A stretch of 64,000 nucleotides of DNA from Bacteroidales bacterium UBA5536 (GCA_002426795.1 DINQ01000003.1:1-64000), one strand, 5' to 3'. Positions 7,868-16,768 are shown, counted from the first letter of the stretch. Notes: a model not told the origin generated them from the letters alone. A program made the numbers and translations.

Positions 7868-8464
7868 TCAACCGTTTTTCAAAATTTTTCTTTTGAGTTT
7901 GCTGAGCCATTCCTTACTCACACCCATAAATTGTGCGATATACTTGTCGGGAATGCGTTGCATATAAATGGGATGCTGTTTATATAAAAACAAAAGAAAT
8001 TCTTCTGCACTGAGCGAAAGGCGCATGGCGCTGAACATGTATAGGTTCTGAAAACCTTTTCCGGTTATTTTGTGAAAGAAGAAAGCCCACTCGGGGAAAT
8101 TCGTAACCAGATCATCAAGTATTGTTTTAGGAAATTCAATCAATTCACAATTTTCCAGCGCTTTTACCTGAAAGGCAGATTCGTGCTCGGAAAAGTAGCT
8201 GGTAACTTCGGTCATAAAGGCGTATGCATCATCAATGTAGAAGCCCTGGACGACTTCCTTGCCATTCTGATTCAGAAATGTTTTTACCAGACAACCCCTA
8301 TTGACAAAGTATCCATGGTGGCAAACTTCGCCCGCTTTTAACAAGTATTCGTTCTTTTTAAGGTGTATTATTTTTCCTGATGCCTGAAGTCTTTCCCAAA
8401 GCTCTGTACTGAGCGGAATTTCGTGTTCAATCGCTGCTTTTAACTTAGAAAACATGCTGTTCAT
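7868..8464 (-). CDS. Crp/Fnr-family transcriptional regulator
   Basis: 198 residues. The N-terminal cyclic-nucleotide-binding-like fold runs about residues 25-120 (HLKKNEYLLKAGEVCHHGYF, with GKEVVQGFYIDDAY). A C-terminal helix-turn-helix lies about 165-195 (IPDKYIAQFMGVSKEWLSKL). The Arg and Glu that bind cAMP in Crp are not evident, and there is no N-terminal Cys cluster as in Fnr, so the signal is unknown; many Bacteroidota have such proteins. It points toward the efflux operon, with 121 bp between them that hold a perfect TTGA-N6-TCAA palindrome. A second ATG in frame lies three codons downstream. Confidence 0.92.
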   Translation of the reverse strand: MNSMFSKLKAAIEHEIPLSTELWERLQASGKIIHLKKNEYLLKAGEVCHHGYFVNRGCLVKTFLNQNGKEVVQGFYIDDAYAFMTEVTSYFSEHESAFQVKALENCELIEFPKTILDDLVTNFPEWAFFFHKITGKGFQNLYMFSAMRLSLSAEEFLLFLYKQHPIYMQRIPDKYIAQFMGVSKEWLSKLKRKILKNG

Positions 8465-8808
8465 TTGTGGGTATAAAAATAAAACAATTCTTCTGAAAAA
8501 AGTTGATTTTCTAAATCATTGATACATTCTCTAAAACCCGGCCTCAACTATAGAAAGAACTATTTTCTGCACAGATTTAATTGGGATTGGATAGCATAGA
8601 ATTGACCAATCAAAATTGGTGAGAAATTTGACAAAAAATTCAAAATAATTGTCGCATAACAATTACATAAATTTGATTTATGCTATAAAATCTTTGTTCA
8701 ATTATAATAGAAATATTTCCACTTAAATCCGTCAGATTTCTTCAATGATGATGAAAAGGAACATATTGCTAAAGCTTTCTTTTTCTCTTACAAAAATTGT
8801 AAAATTGT

Positions 8809-8836
8809 ATCTATCACAAAAATTTTTGTGATAGAT
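8809..8836. repeat. 28-bp perfect palindrome
   Basis: The left half ATCTATCACAAAAA (8809-8822) is the exact reverse complement of the right half (8823-8836), with no spacer. A T-run continues to 8840. As RNA it would form an AU-rich hairpin with a U tail, so a weak rightward terminator is possible; as DNA it could be a dimer-binding operator. Confidence 0.6.
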
Positions 8837-9200
8837 TTTTTACCTAATATCAAATTTAATTAATAGAAATTTCCTTACAATCAATGAATTTAATTATTTG
8901 ATTAAATGATTAGCTATAATTTATGTCAATTATAATTTCAATTATAAGACTCCTCTGCCTGTCTTTGGTGGGTATATAGATCAAACAATTTGATTGATCA
9001 TGTAATTTCGCAACTGATTCAATTACCAAATCATGTTAAATATTTCACAAAATAATTACTCATCAAAAGACGTGAGTACTGAAAATATTTATAAGCAGTA
9101 AAAACTACTTAATATTCTATAAACCAGTAAAATATACAATATTTTTTTCAGAATTGTTCATAAGTAATTTGACTCAAATAGCCACGTATCGATCTTTTAC

Positions 9201-9208
9201 TATCTTTG
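9201..9208 (+). promoter_or_regulatory. -7 promoter element for the DAK2-DegV gene
   Basis: TATCTTTG matches TAnnTTTG, 46 nt before the TTG start at 9254. A TTTG at 9168-9171 is too far upstream to be a normal -33 partner. Confidence 0.5.
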
Positions 9209-9253
9209 CAACGCTTATAAAAAGGAATAAAGTATCCACTAACACTTTGAGCA

Positions 9254-11047
9254 TTGGAAGCAAAAATAACTGAAATAAATGGCCTTCAATTGTATTATAG
9301 CTTTATTGCAGGCGCTCAGCGTATTTTCGAAAACCAAAAACTTCTCAACAAAATCAATGTATTTCCGGTAGCTGATGCTGACACAGGGACTAATCTTGCA
9401 TCTACTATGCGCAGCATTGTTAACACAGCACAACCTCACAAAAACCTGAAGCACACTGCAGTAGCCCTTGCTGATGCAGCGCTTGTTGGTGCCAGGGGCA
9501 ATTCCGGAATCATTTTCGCGCAGTTTCTGTATGGTTTCAGCAATGAAATCAAGGAAGAAGAAACGCTCACAGTCAGCGCTTTTGCCGAATACATGAAAAA
9601 TGCGGTGCGCTATGCTTACGAAGCCATTGCCAATCCGGTTGAAGGCACTATGATCTCCGTGATCAAAGATTGGGCGGAGTACATTTATTTATTAAAAGAC
9701 TCGATAGAGGATTTTCTTCGTCTGTTGATGGATGGTTTGAAGAAAGCCATGGAGTCGTTGAAAATGACAACCGAGCGCCTTGCAGTGTTGGCAAAAACCA
9801 ATGTGGTCGATGCCGGAGCCAAAGGATTTGTGGTTTTCCTGGAAGGTATGTTTGACTATTTTAAAAATGGTCAGGCTGAGATTAAATTTGAAGGTGGATT
9901 GATCGAGATCGCTGAATCAGTAGATGCCATCGACCACGAAGAAATTACTTTCCGCTATTGCACCGAAGCCATGTTGACAGGAGCCAATCTGCAACGCGAC
10001 ACCTTTGCCAACATCATGAAAGATTTTGGCGATTCAATGGTTATTGCCGGTTCTCCGACCAAAATGCGTATCCATATTCACACCGACCAACCATGGCAAC
10101 TCTTCGAGAAAATATCTCACCTGGGAACCATAACCTATAAAAAGGTAGATGACATGGTGATGCAAAACGACCTGGCTTCAAACCGTAAATTTGATATTGG
10201 TCTCGTAACCGATTCAACCTGCGATTTACCCATGGACGTCTTGTCGAAATACCAGATTCAGGTCGTTCCTTTGACAGTACATTTTGGCGAAGACTTTTAC
10301 CTGGATCGTATTACAATGCAACCAGCGCAGTTTTTCAATAAACTGCAAACTTCGCCGCATTATCCAAGTACTGCTCAGCCAACTGCTGCCGAGTTCACCA
10401 ACCGATACAACTATCTGTCGACGCACTATAACTCAATTATCAGTGCGCACATCAGTTCGGGTATGAGTGGAACCTGGCAAAACAGCAGCAATGCTGCCAG
10501 AAAAATAGCCACAGAAACCGGAAAGCAAATTTCGGTGGTTGATACCAAAAAAATCACCAGCGCTCTCGGAATGATTGTGTTGCGCACAGCCAAAGCTATT
10601 GAGAGTGGTATGACACACGATGAAATCGTTCAAAAAATTCCTGAATGGTCTGACAATACAAAATTACTCGTGAGTGCGCGAACCATGAAATATATGGTGA
10701 AGAGTGGTCGTGTAAGTCATTCAAAGGGATTTATTGGTAAAGTTTTGGGTATCAAGCCAATTGTGGAAGTTAAAAACCATGGTAAAACCGAAGCTTTTGG
10801 TAAGCCACTCTCTGAAAAGAGCAGCATGAAGATGATCATGGACGAGATGAAACGTTTTGTTGGCGACCGCAAAGTTTGGGGATATGCTGTTTCTCACTCC
10901 GATAATTTACCCGTAGCGAACTGGTATGTAGAGCAGATGAAAAAACTGACAGGCGGACAGGAACCTGTGTTTGTTCAGGAAGCTTCACCTGTGCTTGTGA
11001 CCAATGTTGGCCCAGGTGTTGTGGCTTTGTCCGTAATGCTTGATTAA
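9254..11047 (+). CDS. Fused DAK2 (DhaL/FakA-like) kinase and DegV (FakB-like) protein
   Basis: 597 residues with two functional halves. Residues about 1-200 are a DAK2/DhaL kinase domain: INVFPVADADTGTNLASTM near 35-53 holds the Asp residues that bind Mg-ATP, and LVGARGNSGIIFAQFLYGF follows. A middle domain runs to about 310. Residues about 314-597 are a DegV domain (IGLVTDSTCDLP, then SSGMSGTW), the fatty-acid-binding fold. In Firmicutes FakA and FakB are separate and together phosphorylate fatty acids; here they are joined. The start is TTG at 9254: an in-frame TGA lies at 9248-9250 and no ATG lies between. A strong terminator follows. Confidence 0.9.
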   Translation: MEAKITEINGLQLYYSFIAGAQRIFENQKLLNKINVFPVADADTGTNLASTMRSIVNTAQPHKNLKHTAVALADAALVGARGNSGIIFAQFLYGFSNEIKEEETLTVSAFAEYMKNAVRYAYEAIANPVEGTMISVIKDWAEYIYLLKDSIEDFLRLLMDGLKKAMESLKMTTERLAVLAKTNVVDAGAKGFVVFLEGMFDYFKNGQAEIKFEGGLIEIAESVDAIDHEEITFRYCTEAMLTGANLQRDTFANIMKDFGDSMVIAGSPTKMRIHIHTDQPWQLFEKISHLGTITYKKVDDMVMQNDLASNRKFDIGLVTDSTCDLPMDVLSKYQIQVVPLTVHFGEDFYLDRITMQPAQFFNKLQTSPHYPSTAQPTAAEFTNRYNYLSTHYNSIISAHISSGMSGTWQNSSNAARKIATETGKQISVVDTKKITSALGMIVLRTAKAIESGMTHDEIVQKIPEWSDNTKLLVSARTMKYMVKSGRVSHSKGFIGKVLGIKPIVEVKNHGKTEAFGKPLSEKSSMKMIMDEMKRFVGDRKVWGYAVSHSDNLPVANWYVEQMKKLTGGQEPVFVQEASPVLVTNVGPGVVALSVMLD

Positions 11048-11066
11048 AGCATTTTACAATATTTAG

Positions 11067-11094
11067 AAAGCAGGTTTAGACCTGCTTTTTTTTT
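11067..11094 (+). terminator. Intrinsic terminator after the DAK2-DegV gene
   Basis: AAAGCAGGT (11067-11075) pairs with ACCTGCTTT (11080-11088) across a TTAG loop, and the T-run continues to 11094 (nine T). It begins 20 nt after the stop codon. Confidence 0.9.
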
Positions 11095-11151
11095 GCCTAT
11101 TTGTCATCTTTCTAAATACGCAACCGATTGTGTTGCCTTGGCTTTAATTGT

Positions 11152-11159
11152 TACTTTTG
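11152..11159 (+). promoter_or_regulatory. -7 promoter element for the acyl-CoA synthetase gene
   Basis: TACTTTTG matches TAnnTTTG, 39 nt before the ATG at 11199. An ATTG at 11127-11130, 21 nt upstream, could serve as the -33 element. Confidence 0.5.
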
Positions 11160-11198
11160 TGGCATTGATTGTTAAAAAATAAACACTGGTCTTACAGT

Positions 11199-13256
11199 AT
11201 GATTACCAAAGCCTTAACCCATCCGAAAAGTATTGTTGTTGTTGGAGCTTCAAATGACATTCAAAAGCCTGGTGGCAAAGTTTTAAAGAACCTGATCGAT
11301 GGTCAGTATGCCGGAGATTTGTTTGTGATCAACCCGAAGGAAAGCAGCATACAAGGTATCCAAAGTTTTTCAGAACCATCACAAATGCCAAATGCCGACT
11401 TGGCTGTGATAGCTATTGCAGCCAGATACATTCCTGATTTGGTGGATGCTCTCATTGCGCACAACAACACGCGTGCATTCATCATACTGTCGGCTGGTTT
11501 CAGCGAAGAAAGCCTTGAGGGTAAACTTTTGGAAGACCGTATTGTCAGCAGTATCAATGTTGTTGGCGGTTCGCTGATTGGTCCGAATTGTGTTGGTATT
11601 CTCACGCCCCAGCACCACAGTATTTTCACCAAACCTATCCCCAAACTTGATCAGCACGGATGTGACTTTATTTCAGGTTCAGGCGCAACAGCCTGTTTCA
11701 TCATGGAGGCTGGTATCCCAAAAGGACTAACTTTTGCAAATGTTTACTCAGTCGGGAACTCTGCCCAAATGGGCGTTGAGGAAGTGCTGCAGCATATGGA
11801 TGAAAACTTTGATCCGGAACAGGATTCATTGGTTAAATTGCTGTACATAGAAACAGTTGCCAAACCGGAAAAATTACTCAAACATGCATCGTCTCTCATC
11901 CGCAAAGGGTGCCGTATTGCTGCTATCAAAGCAGGGGGCAGCGAGGCCGGCAGCCGTGCTGCTTCGTCGCATACTGGTGCACTGGCAAGCTCTGATGTTG
12001 CAGTTGATGCACTGTTCCGTAAGGCTGGTATCGTGCGTTGTTACGGCCGTGAAGAGCTTATTGCTGTGGCTTCAGTTTTTATGCATCCCAGGCTCAAAGG
12101 CAAACGGATTGCTGTAATCACGCATGCGGGTGGACCTGCCGTGATGCTTACCGACGCCCTCTCAAACGGTGGAATGGAAGTTCCTTCCATCAGCGGACCA
12201 AAAGCTGAAATCCTCAAAGAAAAACTTTTCCCTGGCTCTTCTGTTGCCAACCCGATTGACTTTCTGGCAACGGGAACAGCCGAGCAGTTGGGCGATATTA
12301 TTGATGCCTGCGAATACGATTTTGATCAGGTTGATGCCATGGTGGTTATTTTTGGAACGCCTGGACTCTCCGAAATTTTTGACGTTTATGAGGTGCTCGA
12401 TCAGAAAATGAAGACAATCAGCAAGCCTCTCTTTCCTGTTTTACCGTCAGTGCTAACTGCAGCCAAAGAAATTGAATTTTTCCTGTCAAAGGGCAGGATC
12501 AATTTCCCGGATGAGGTAACGCTTGGAAATGCGCTGGCTAAAACCTTTCATGTGAGTCAGCCGGCTGCCATGGAGTCTGATGCTTTACAACTCGATCATC
12601 AAGCCATCAGAGCTGTCATTGCGACAGCACACAACGGTTATCTTGCACCTGAGAAAGTTGGGCAATTACTTGATCTGGCTGGGATTAAACGTGCTGGTGA
12701 AGCTGTAGTTAGCACTGTTCCTGAAGCAGTTGCTGCAGCCGTGAAGCTTGGTTTTCCGGTGGTGATGAAAGTTGTTGGTCCTGTGCATAAATCTGATGTT
12801 GGAGGCGTGATGCTCAACGTGAAAGATACTGATTCTGTCGCGAAAGAGTTCGGTCGTATGATGCAGATTAAGGATGCAACTGCTGTGTTGTTGCAACCCA
12901 TGCTTCGTGGAACAGAGTTGTTTGCTGGCGCGAAAAAAGAAGACAATTTCGGACACCTGGTGATGTTTGGTCTTGGCGGTATTTTTATCGAGGTGCTCAA
13001 GGATGTTACTTCAGGATTGGCTCCGGTTGGTAAAGTGGAAGCCTATGAAATGATTCGCTCATTGCGCAGTTACAAGATTATTCAGGGAGTGCGCGGACAA
13101 GCCGGCATTGACGAAGAAATTCTGGCCGATATTATCGTACGACTTTCTGCACTTCTGCAAATTGCGCCTGAAATCGTAGAAATGGATCTTAATCCTTTGC
13201 TGGCTACCAGTGATTCAGTCGTTGCAGTTGACGCGCGTATCAATATCGCAAAATAG
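11199..13256 (+). CDS. ADP-forming acyl-CoA synthetase (acetate-CoA ligase type), alpha and beta fused
   Basis: 685 residues. The reaction is acyl-CoA + ADP + Pi to acid + CoA + ATP, a substrate-level ATP step. The alpha part comes first: a CoA-binding Rossmann domain (IVVVGASNDIQKPGGKV) and succinyl-CoA-ligase-like domains with GPNCVGI, and SHTGALASSDVAVDALF, whose His is the phosphorylated residue of the family. The beta part, an ATP-grasp domain, starts near residue 480 (GFPVVMKVVGPVHKSDVGGV). ATG at 11199 is preferred over the TTG at 11169, which would add ten unrelated residues. An aminotransferase and a 2-oxoacid:ferredoxin oxidoreductase lie downstream, which suggests use in amino-acid fermentation. 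Confidence 0.92.
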   Translation: MITKALTHPKSIVVVGASNDIQKPGGKVLKNLIDGQYAGDLFVINPKESSIQGIQSFSEPSQMPNADLAVIAIAARYIPDLVDALIAHNNTRAFIILSAGFSEESLEGKLLEDRIVSSINVVGGSLIGPNCVGILTPQHHSIFTKPIPKLDQHGCDFISGSGATACFIMEAGIPKGLTFANVYSVGNSAQMGVEEVLQHMDENFDPEQDSLVKLLYIETVAKPEKLLKHASSLIRKGCRIAAIKAGGSEAGSRAASSHTGALASSDVAVDALFRKAGIVRCYGREELIAVASVFMHPRLKGKRIAVITHAGGPAVMLTDALSNGGMEVPSISGPKAEILKEKLFPGSSVANPIDFLATGTAEQLGDIIDACEYDFDQVDAMVVIFGTPGLSEIFDVYEVLDQKMKTISKPLFPVLPSVLTAAKEIEFFLSKGRINFPDEVTLGNALAKTFHVSQPAAMESDALQLDHQAIRAVIATAHNGYLAPEKVGQLLDLAGIKRAGEAVVSTVPEAVAAAVKLGFPVVMKVVGPVHKSDVGGVMLNVKDTDSVAKEFGRMMQIKDATAVLLQPMLRGTELFAGAKKEDNFGHLVMFGLGGIFIEVLKDVTSGLAPVGKVEAYEMIRSLRSYKIIQGVRGQAGIDEEILADIIVRLSALLQIAPEIVEMDLNPLLATSDSVVAVDARINIAK

Positions 13257-13317
13257 GTTTTCATGATGAAATATCCATAAGAATATCGTCATACCCACTG
13301 TAAGAAAATTCATGGAT

Positions 13318-13335
13318 TCCCGAAATTTTTCGGGA
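13318..13335. repeat. Short stem-loop in an intergenic gap
   Basis: TCCCGAAA (13318-13325) and TTTCGGGA (13328-13335) form an 8-bp stem with a 2-base spacer, 30 nt before the membrane-protein gene at 13365. It lacks a T-tail. It could be one copy of a dispersed intergenic repeat or a regulatory hairpin. Confidence 0.4.
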
Positions 13336-13364
13336 TTGACCTATGAAATCAAAATTATTTACAC

Positions 13365-14057
13365 ATGAAAAAAAACGATCTCATCGTGCTGCTGATCATT
13401 GTATTGATCGCAGCAGCTTTCTATTTTGTTCCCGGACTTTATGAGGGCTACAACATTATCAATCAGGCACATGGGATGATAATGAGTTTCGTGAAGTTTG
13501 CCATTTTGGCAACATTTGGAGAAATGTTGGCGCTACGCATCCGAACCGGACAATATAACCGCAAAGGCTTTGGTATTTTGCCGCGGGCCATTGTGTGGGG
13601 CATTCTTGGACTGACAATTAAAATGGCCTTCGTTATTTTTGCGACAGGTACGCCAGCTTTCCTTGAATATATGGGGGTTAAAGGTGCATCAAAGGCATTG
13701 CAGCAAAGTTTAAGTCTGCTGTCCTTGTTTACGGCTTTTGGCATCAGCGCGGCCATGAACCTGATTTATGCTCCCATCATGATGACCCTGCATAAAATTA
13801 CGGATACACATATCATACAAAATGGTGGCACAATGGCTGGTTTTTTCCGGCCTATCCGGTTTCGAACTATTTTCAAAGAACTCGATTGGGATACCCAATG
13901 GAATTTTGTCTTCAAAAAAACCATCCCTTTTTTCTGGATACCGGCACATACCATCACCTTTCTGTTGCCAACTGATTATCAGGTGCTTTTTGCGGCTCTC
14001 CTGGGCATCGCATTGGGTGTTATTCTCAGTTTCGCTACTTTAAAAGCTTCAAATTAA
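13365..14057 (+). CDS. Integral membrane protein, possibly Mpv17/PMP22-like
   Basis: 230 residues with four or five hydrophobic segments, the first at about residues 5-25 (LIVLLIIVLIAAAFYFVPGL). The last 60 residues (LDWDTQWNFVFKKTIPFFW, then IPAHTITFLLP) recall the conserved C-terminal part of the Mpv17/PMP22 family, with Trp and Asn-Phe in similar positions, but I cannot confirm this. Its stop overlaps the ATG of the following porin-like gene (TAATG at 14055-14059), so the two are translationally coupled and probably act together. Function unknown. Confidence 0.8.
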   Translation: MKKNDLIVLLIIVLIAAAFYFVPGLYEGYNIINQAHGMIMSFVKFAILATFGEMLALRIRTGQYNRKGFGILPRAIVWGILGLTIKMAFVIFATGTPAFLEYMGVKGASKALQQSLSLLSLFTAFGISAAMNLIYAPIMMTLHKITDTHIIQNGGTMAGFFRPIRFRTIFKELDWDTQWNFVFKKTIPFFWIPAHTITFLLPTDYQVLFAALLGIALGVILSFATLKASN

Positions 14058-15304
14058 TGCAGAAATTTTTCTTTCGTTTTATGCTGACGAGCTTCCTCGT
14101 CGCACAAGTGCTATTTACTATTGCAGCAGTAGATGCTGACAGCACAAAAGTGACAATTCAGTTGAATGGCTTTGTCAATACACAGTTTTTTTATGACAGT
14201 CGACAGATTGTTGAGGCGCGCGAACATATGCTCAGCTTGTATCCCAAACCAGCAGAGCTTGATGCTGACGGCAATGATTTAAATGCGGTAGGCAATTTCA
14301 ACCAGCTTTCGATGACCAGCAGGCTACGTTTGCTGGTCAATGGACCAAAAATGATGGGAGCCAAGCCTTTAGCTGTGATTGAAGGAGATTTTACGGGCGC
14401 ATCCAATTTCGAGAATAATAGTTTCAGGCTGCGTGAGGCCTATTTACGGCTCAACTGGGACAAGCTTTCGCTACTTGCCGGACAAACCTGGCATCCGCTT
14501 GATGTGCCTGAATGCCGCCCATCGTTGCTGGGACTCAACACCGGCGCGCCATTTCACCCTTTTTCGAGGCACAACCAGCTTCGCGTCGAATATCGTGTGA
14601 ATAAAATAACAATAATGGCGGTAGCAGCCTCACAGCGTGATTTTGCCAGTTCAGGTCCCGAGGGAGTTTCTTCAGTATATTTGCGTGATGCAGTTTTGCC
14701 CAACCTCAATTTGCAGGTGAAATATGCCGGTAAAAATTTTCTCATTGGTGGCAGTATTGACTTTAAACGGCTGAAACCGGCACTTTTCAATGAGTTTGGC
14801 GGTCAAAGGTTTCAAAGTAAAAGCTATGTAAATGGCTGGAGTGGAAACCTGTTTGCCAGCTTTGCGAATAATGGATGGACCCTGAAGTCTGCTTTTCTAT
14901 ACGGGCAAAACCTTAGCGAACACATTCTACTGGGTGGTTATTTTGAATCAACAATCGATGACCAGCAACATACTGTCATTTATAAACCTACTTCAACATT
15001 GAATGGCTGGATGCAAATACAACGACAGTATCAAAACTGGAGGTTTTCGTTCTTCGGTGGATATACGGCTAATCTGCCTTACGATGAAGCCCAGGCAGGA
15101 CGCTTCTTTGGTCGCGGACAGAATATTGCAAACATATACCGGCTAAGCCCTGGTGTCAGTCTGCGGCTCGGTGCATTCGAGTTGGGAACAGAAATCGAAT
15201 ATACAAACGCTACTTACGGAACGATTGATAACAAAGGCATTTTTAGTGACTTAGTATCATTTGGCAACACCCGCCTGCTTATTGGCGCCAGCTACTTTTT
15301 CTAA
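14057..15304 (+). CDS. Outer-membrane beta-barrel, porin-like protein
   Basis: 415 residues. A signal peptide is seen (FFFRFMLTSFLVAQVLFTIA), then alternating beta strands such as VTIQLNGFVNTQFFYDSRQ, LRLREAYLRLNWDKL-type segments, and a C-terminal GASYFF ending in Phe, as in outer-membrane barrels. SLLAGQTWHPLDVPE near residue 137 resembles the GQTW motif of DcaP-type and related porins. It is translationally coupled to the membrane protein before it. Substrate unknown. Confidence 0.85.
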   Translation: MQKFFFRFMLTSFLVAQVLFTIAAVDADSTKVTIQLNGFVNTQFFYDSRQIVEAREHMLSLYPKPAELDADGNDLNAVGNFNQLSMTSRLRLLVNGPKMMGAKPLAVIEGDFTGASNFENNSFRLREAYLRLNWDKLSLLAGQTWHPLDVPECRPSLLGLNTGAPFHPFSRHNQLRVEYRVNKITIMAVAASQRDFASSGPEGVSSVYLRDAVLPNLNLQVKYAGKNFLIGGSIDFKRLKPALFNEFGGQRFQSKSYVNGWSGNLFASFANNGWTLKSAFLYGQNLSEHILLGGYFESTIDDQQHTVIYKPTSTLNGWMQIQRQYQNWRFSFFGGYTANLPYDEAQAGRFFGRGQNIANIYRLSPGVSLRLGAFELGTEIEYTNATYGTIDNKGIFSDLVSFGNTRLLIGASYFF

Positions 15305-15326
15305 AATCATTATAAATTAGTAAATC

Positions 15327-15344
15327 AGCGCAAACGGTTGCGCT
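15327..15344. other. GC-rich hairpin after the porin-like gene
   Basis: AGCGCAA (15327-15333) pairs with TTGCGCT (15338-15344) across ACGG. It lies 23 nt after the stop but has no T-run, so it is at best an mRNA 3'-end hairpin. It could also touch the -33 region of the next promoter. Confidence 0.4.
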
Positions 15345-15362
15345 ATATTGAAGGGAAAGTTT

Positions 15363-15370
15363 TATATTTG
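15363..15370 (+). promoter_or_regulatory. -7 promoter element for the aminotransferase
   Basis: TATATTTG matches TAnnTTTG, 56 nt before the ATG at 15427. A GTTG at 15337-15340, 22 nt upstream, is a possible -33 element. Confidence 0.5.
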
Positions 15371-15426
15371 ACAACAAGCCGAAAAAAGCGGCATCGTATT
15401 GATCAAATTTATAAATAGCTCACTAT

Positions 15427-16746
15427 ATGAAGCATACACCCATTCCGGAAAATATCGTAAAAGAGAAAATTACTGAAAGTGGCTTACCATCCATTGGCAA
15501 TGCCTCCATTCGTGAAATTAAGAAACTTGTCGACCAGATTGAAAAAGCCAGCGGTGAGCAATTCATCCGCATGGAAATGGGCATTCCGGGCTTGCCGCCA
15601 GCAAAAATTGGAGTTGATGGACAGATAGAAGCCCTGCGTCGTGGTGTGGCCGCTATTTATCCCGATATTCATGGAATACCTGAGCTGAAACAGGAAATCT
15701 CTCGTTTTGTAAAACTGTTTATGAACATCGATGTAAGTCCGGATGGATGCTTGCCAACCGTTGGCTCTATGCAAGGCGGATTTGCTTCTTTTCTGATGCT
15801 CAACCGTATCCATAAGGAACGTGATACAACATTGTTCATCGATCCGGGTTTCCCGGTTCACAAGCAACAGCACAAGGTGCTCAACATCAAGTTTGAAACA
15901 TTTGATGTGTATAATTACCGCGGCGAAAAGCTTCGTGCTAAACTTGAAAGTTATTTTGCTCAGGGACACATTCATTCTGTCCTCTATTCAAATCCAAATA
16001 ACCCGTCGTGGATTTGTTTTACTGAAACAGAACTGAAAATCATTGGCGAGCTGGCCAACAAATACGATGTTGTTATCATGGAAGATTTGGCCTATTTCGG
16101 TATGGACTTCCGGCAGGATTACAGCCAGCCCGGAAAACCACCCTATCAACCCTCAGTAGCCAACTACACGAGCAATTATATTTTGTTCATTTCCAGTTCG
16201 AAAGCTTTTAGTTATGCAGGCGAACGCATTGGGATGATGGTGATTTCGGATGCGCTGTATAAGCGCCGTTTCCCTGATTTGAAGCGATTTTACCAAAGCG
16301 ATTTATTTGGTTATACCATGATTTTCAGTACGATTTATCCGCTCAGTTCAGGCACTTCACATTCGGCACAATATGGCTTGGCTGCCATATTGAAGGCCGC
16401 GAACAATGGTACATTTAATTTTGTGGAAGTGGTTAAAGATTATGGTGTTAAAGCTCATCAGATGAAAGATGCATTCACATCTAATGGATTCAGCATCGTT
16501 TACGATATGGATGAAGACAAACCCATTGCTGATGGTTTTTATTTCACCTATTCTTACCCAGGATTCAGTGGTAAAGAATTGCTTGAAGAAATGATATATT
16601 ACGGAATCAGTGCCATTTCACTTGATATTACAGGAAGTGAAAGGCATGAAGGCATTAGGGCCTGCACTTCTCTGATCCGTCACGATCAGATTCCGGTGCT
16701 CGAACAGCGGCTAAAACAGTTTCATCAGGATCATCCACTTGCTTAA
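15427..16746 (+). CDS. PLP-dependent class I/II aminotransferase
   Basis: 439 residues of aminotransferase fold type I. YSNPNNPSWICFTETEL near residue 190 holds the conserved Asn-Pro region, IMEDLAYFGMDF near 218 carries the Asp-x-x-Tyr that contacts PLP, and ISSSKAFSYAGERIGMM near 257 contains the PLP lysine and Ser/Arg phosphate contacts. A C-terminal Arg in EGIRACTSLI would bind the substrate carboxylate. It converts an amino acid to a 2-oxoacid; the exact substrate is not clear. It is followed by a terminator and then by a 2-oxoacid oxidoreductase operon that could use its product. Confidence 0.9.
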   Translation: MKHTPIPENIVKEKITESGLPSIGNASIREIKKLVDQIEKASGEQFIRMEMGIPGLPPAKIGVDGQIEALRRGVAAIYPDIHGIPELKQEISRFVKLFMNIDVSPDGCLPTVGSMQGGFASFLMLNRIHKERDTTLFIDPGFPVHKQQHKVLNIKFETFDVYNYRGEKLRAKLESYFAQGHIHSVLYSNPNNPSWICFTETELKIIGELANKYDVVIMEDLAYFGMDFRQDYSQPGKPPYQPSVANYTSNYILFISSSKAFSYAGERIGMMVISDALYKRRFPDLKRFYQSDLFGYTMIFSTIYPLSSGTSHSAQYGLAAILKAANNGTFNFVEVVKDYGVKAHQMKDAFTSNGFSIVYDMDEDKPIADGFYFTYSYPGFSGKELLEEMIYYGISAISLDITGSERHEGIRACTSLIRHDQIPVLEQRLKQFHQDHPLA

Positions 16747-16768
16747 AAGATTTTTTATCTGCCGTTTC

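Larger units (their letters stand above)
8465..9253. other. AT-rich gene-free region with several inverted repeats
   Basis: No convincing gene is found on either strand in about 790 nt, the longest such gap in the window, and it is visibly more AT-rich than its flanks. It contains inverted repeats ACCAAT-CAAA-ATTGGT (8605-8620), a 28-bp perfect palindrome (8809-8836) and ATCAAA-CAA-TTTGAT (8980-8994). The 10-mer TCAATTATAA occurs three times (8698-8707, 8926-8935, 8938-8947). A 28-codon reading frame starts at 8745 and ends inside the large palindrome; it is too short to support as a gene. The stretch could hold an unrecognised small RNA, a regulatory region for the DAK2-DegV gene, or old decayed DNA. 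Confidence 0.6.

Noticed and set aside
8745..8831. 28-codon frame (MMMKRNILLKLSFSL start) ending in the 28-bp palindrome
   Set aside because: A basic and hydrophobic short peptide is possible, but the codons are dictated by AT-rich sequence and there is no ribosome site or promoter; not listed as a gene.
15484..15975. 163-codon minus-strand frame inside the aminotransferase
   Set aside because: Antisense to a strongly supported enzyme; the product looks like random composition.
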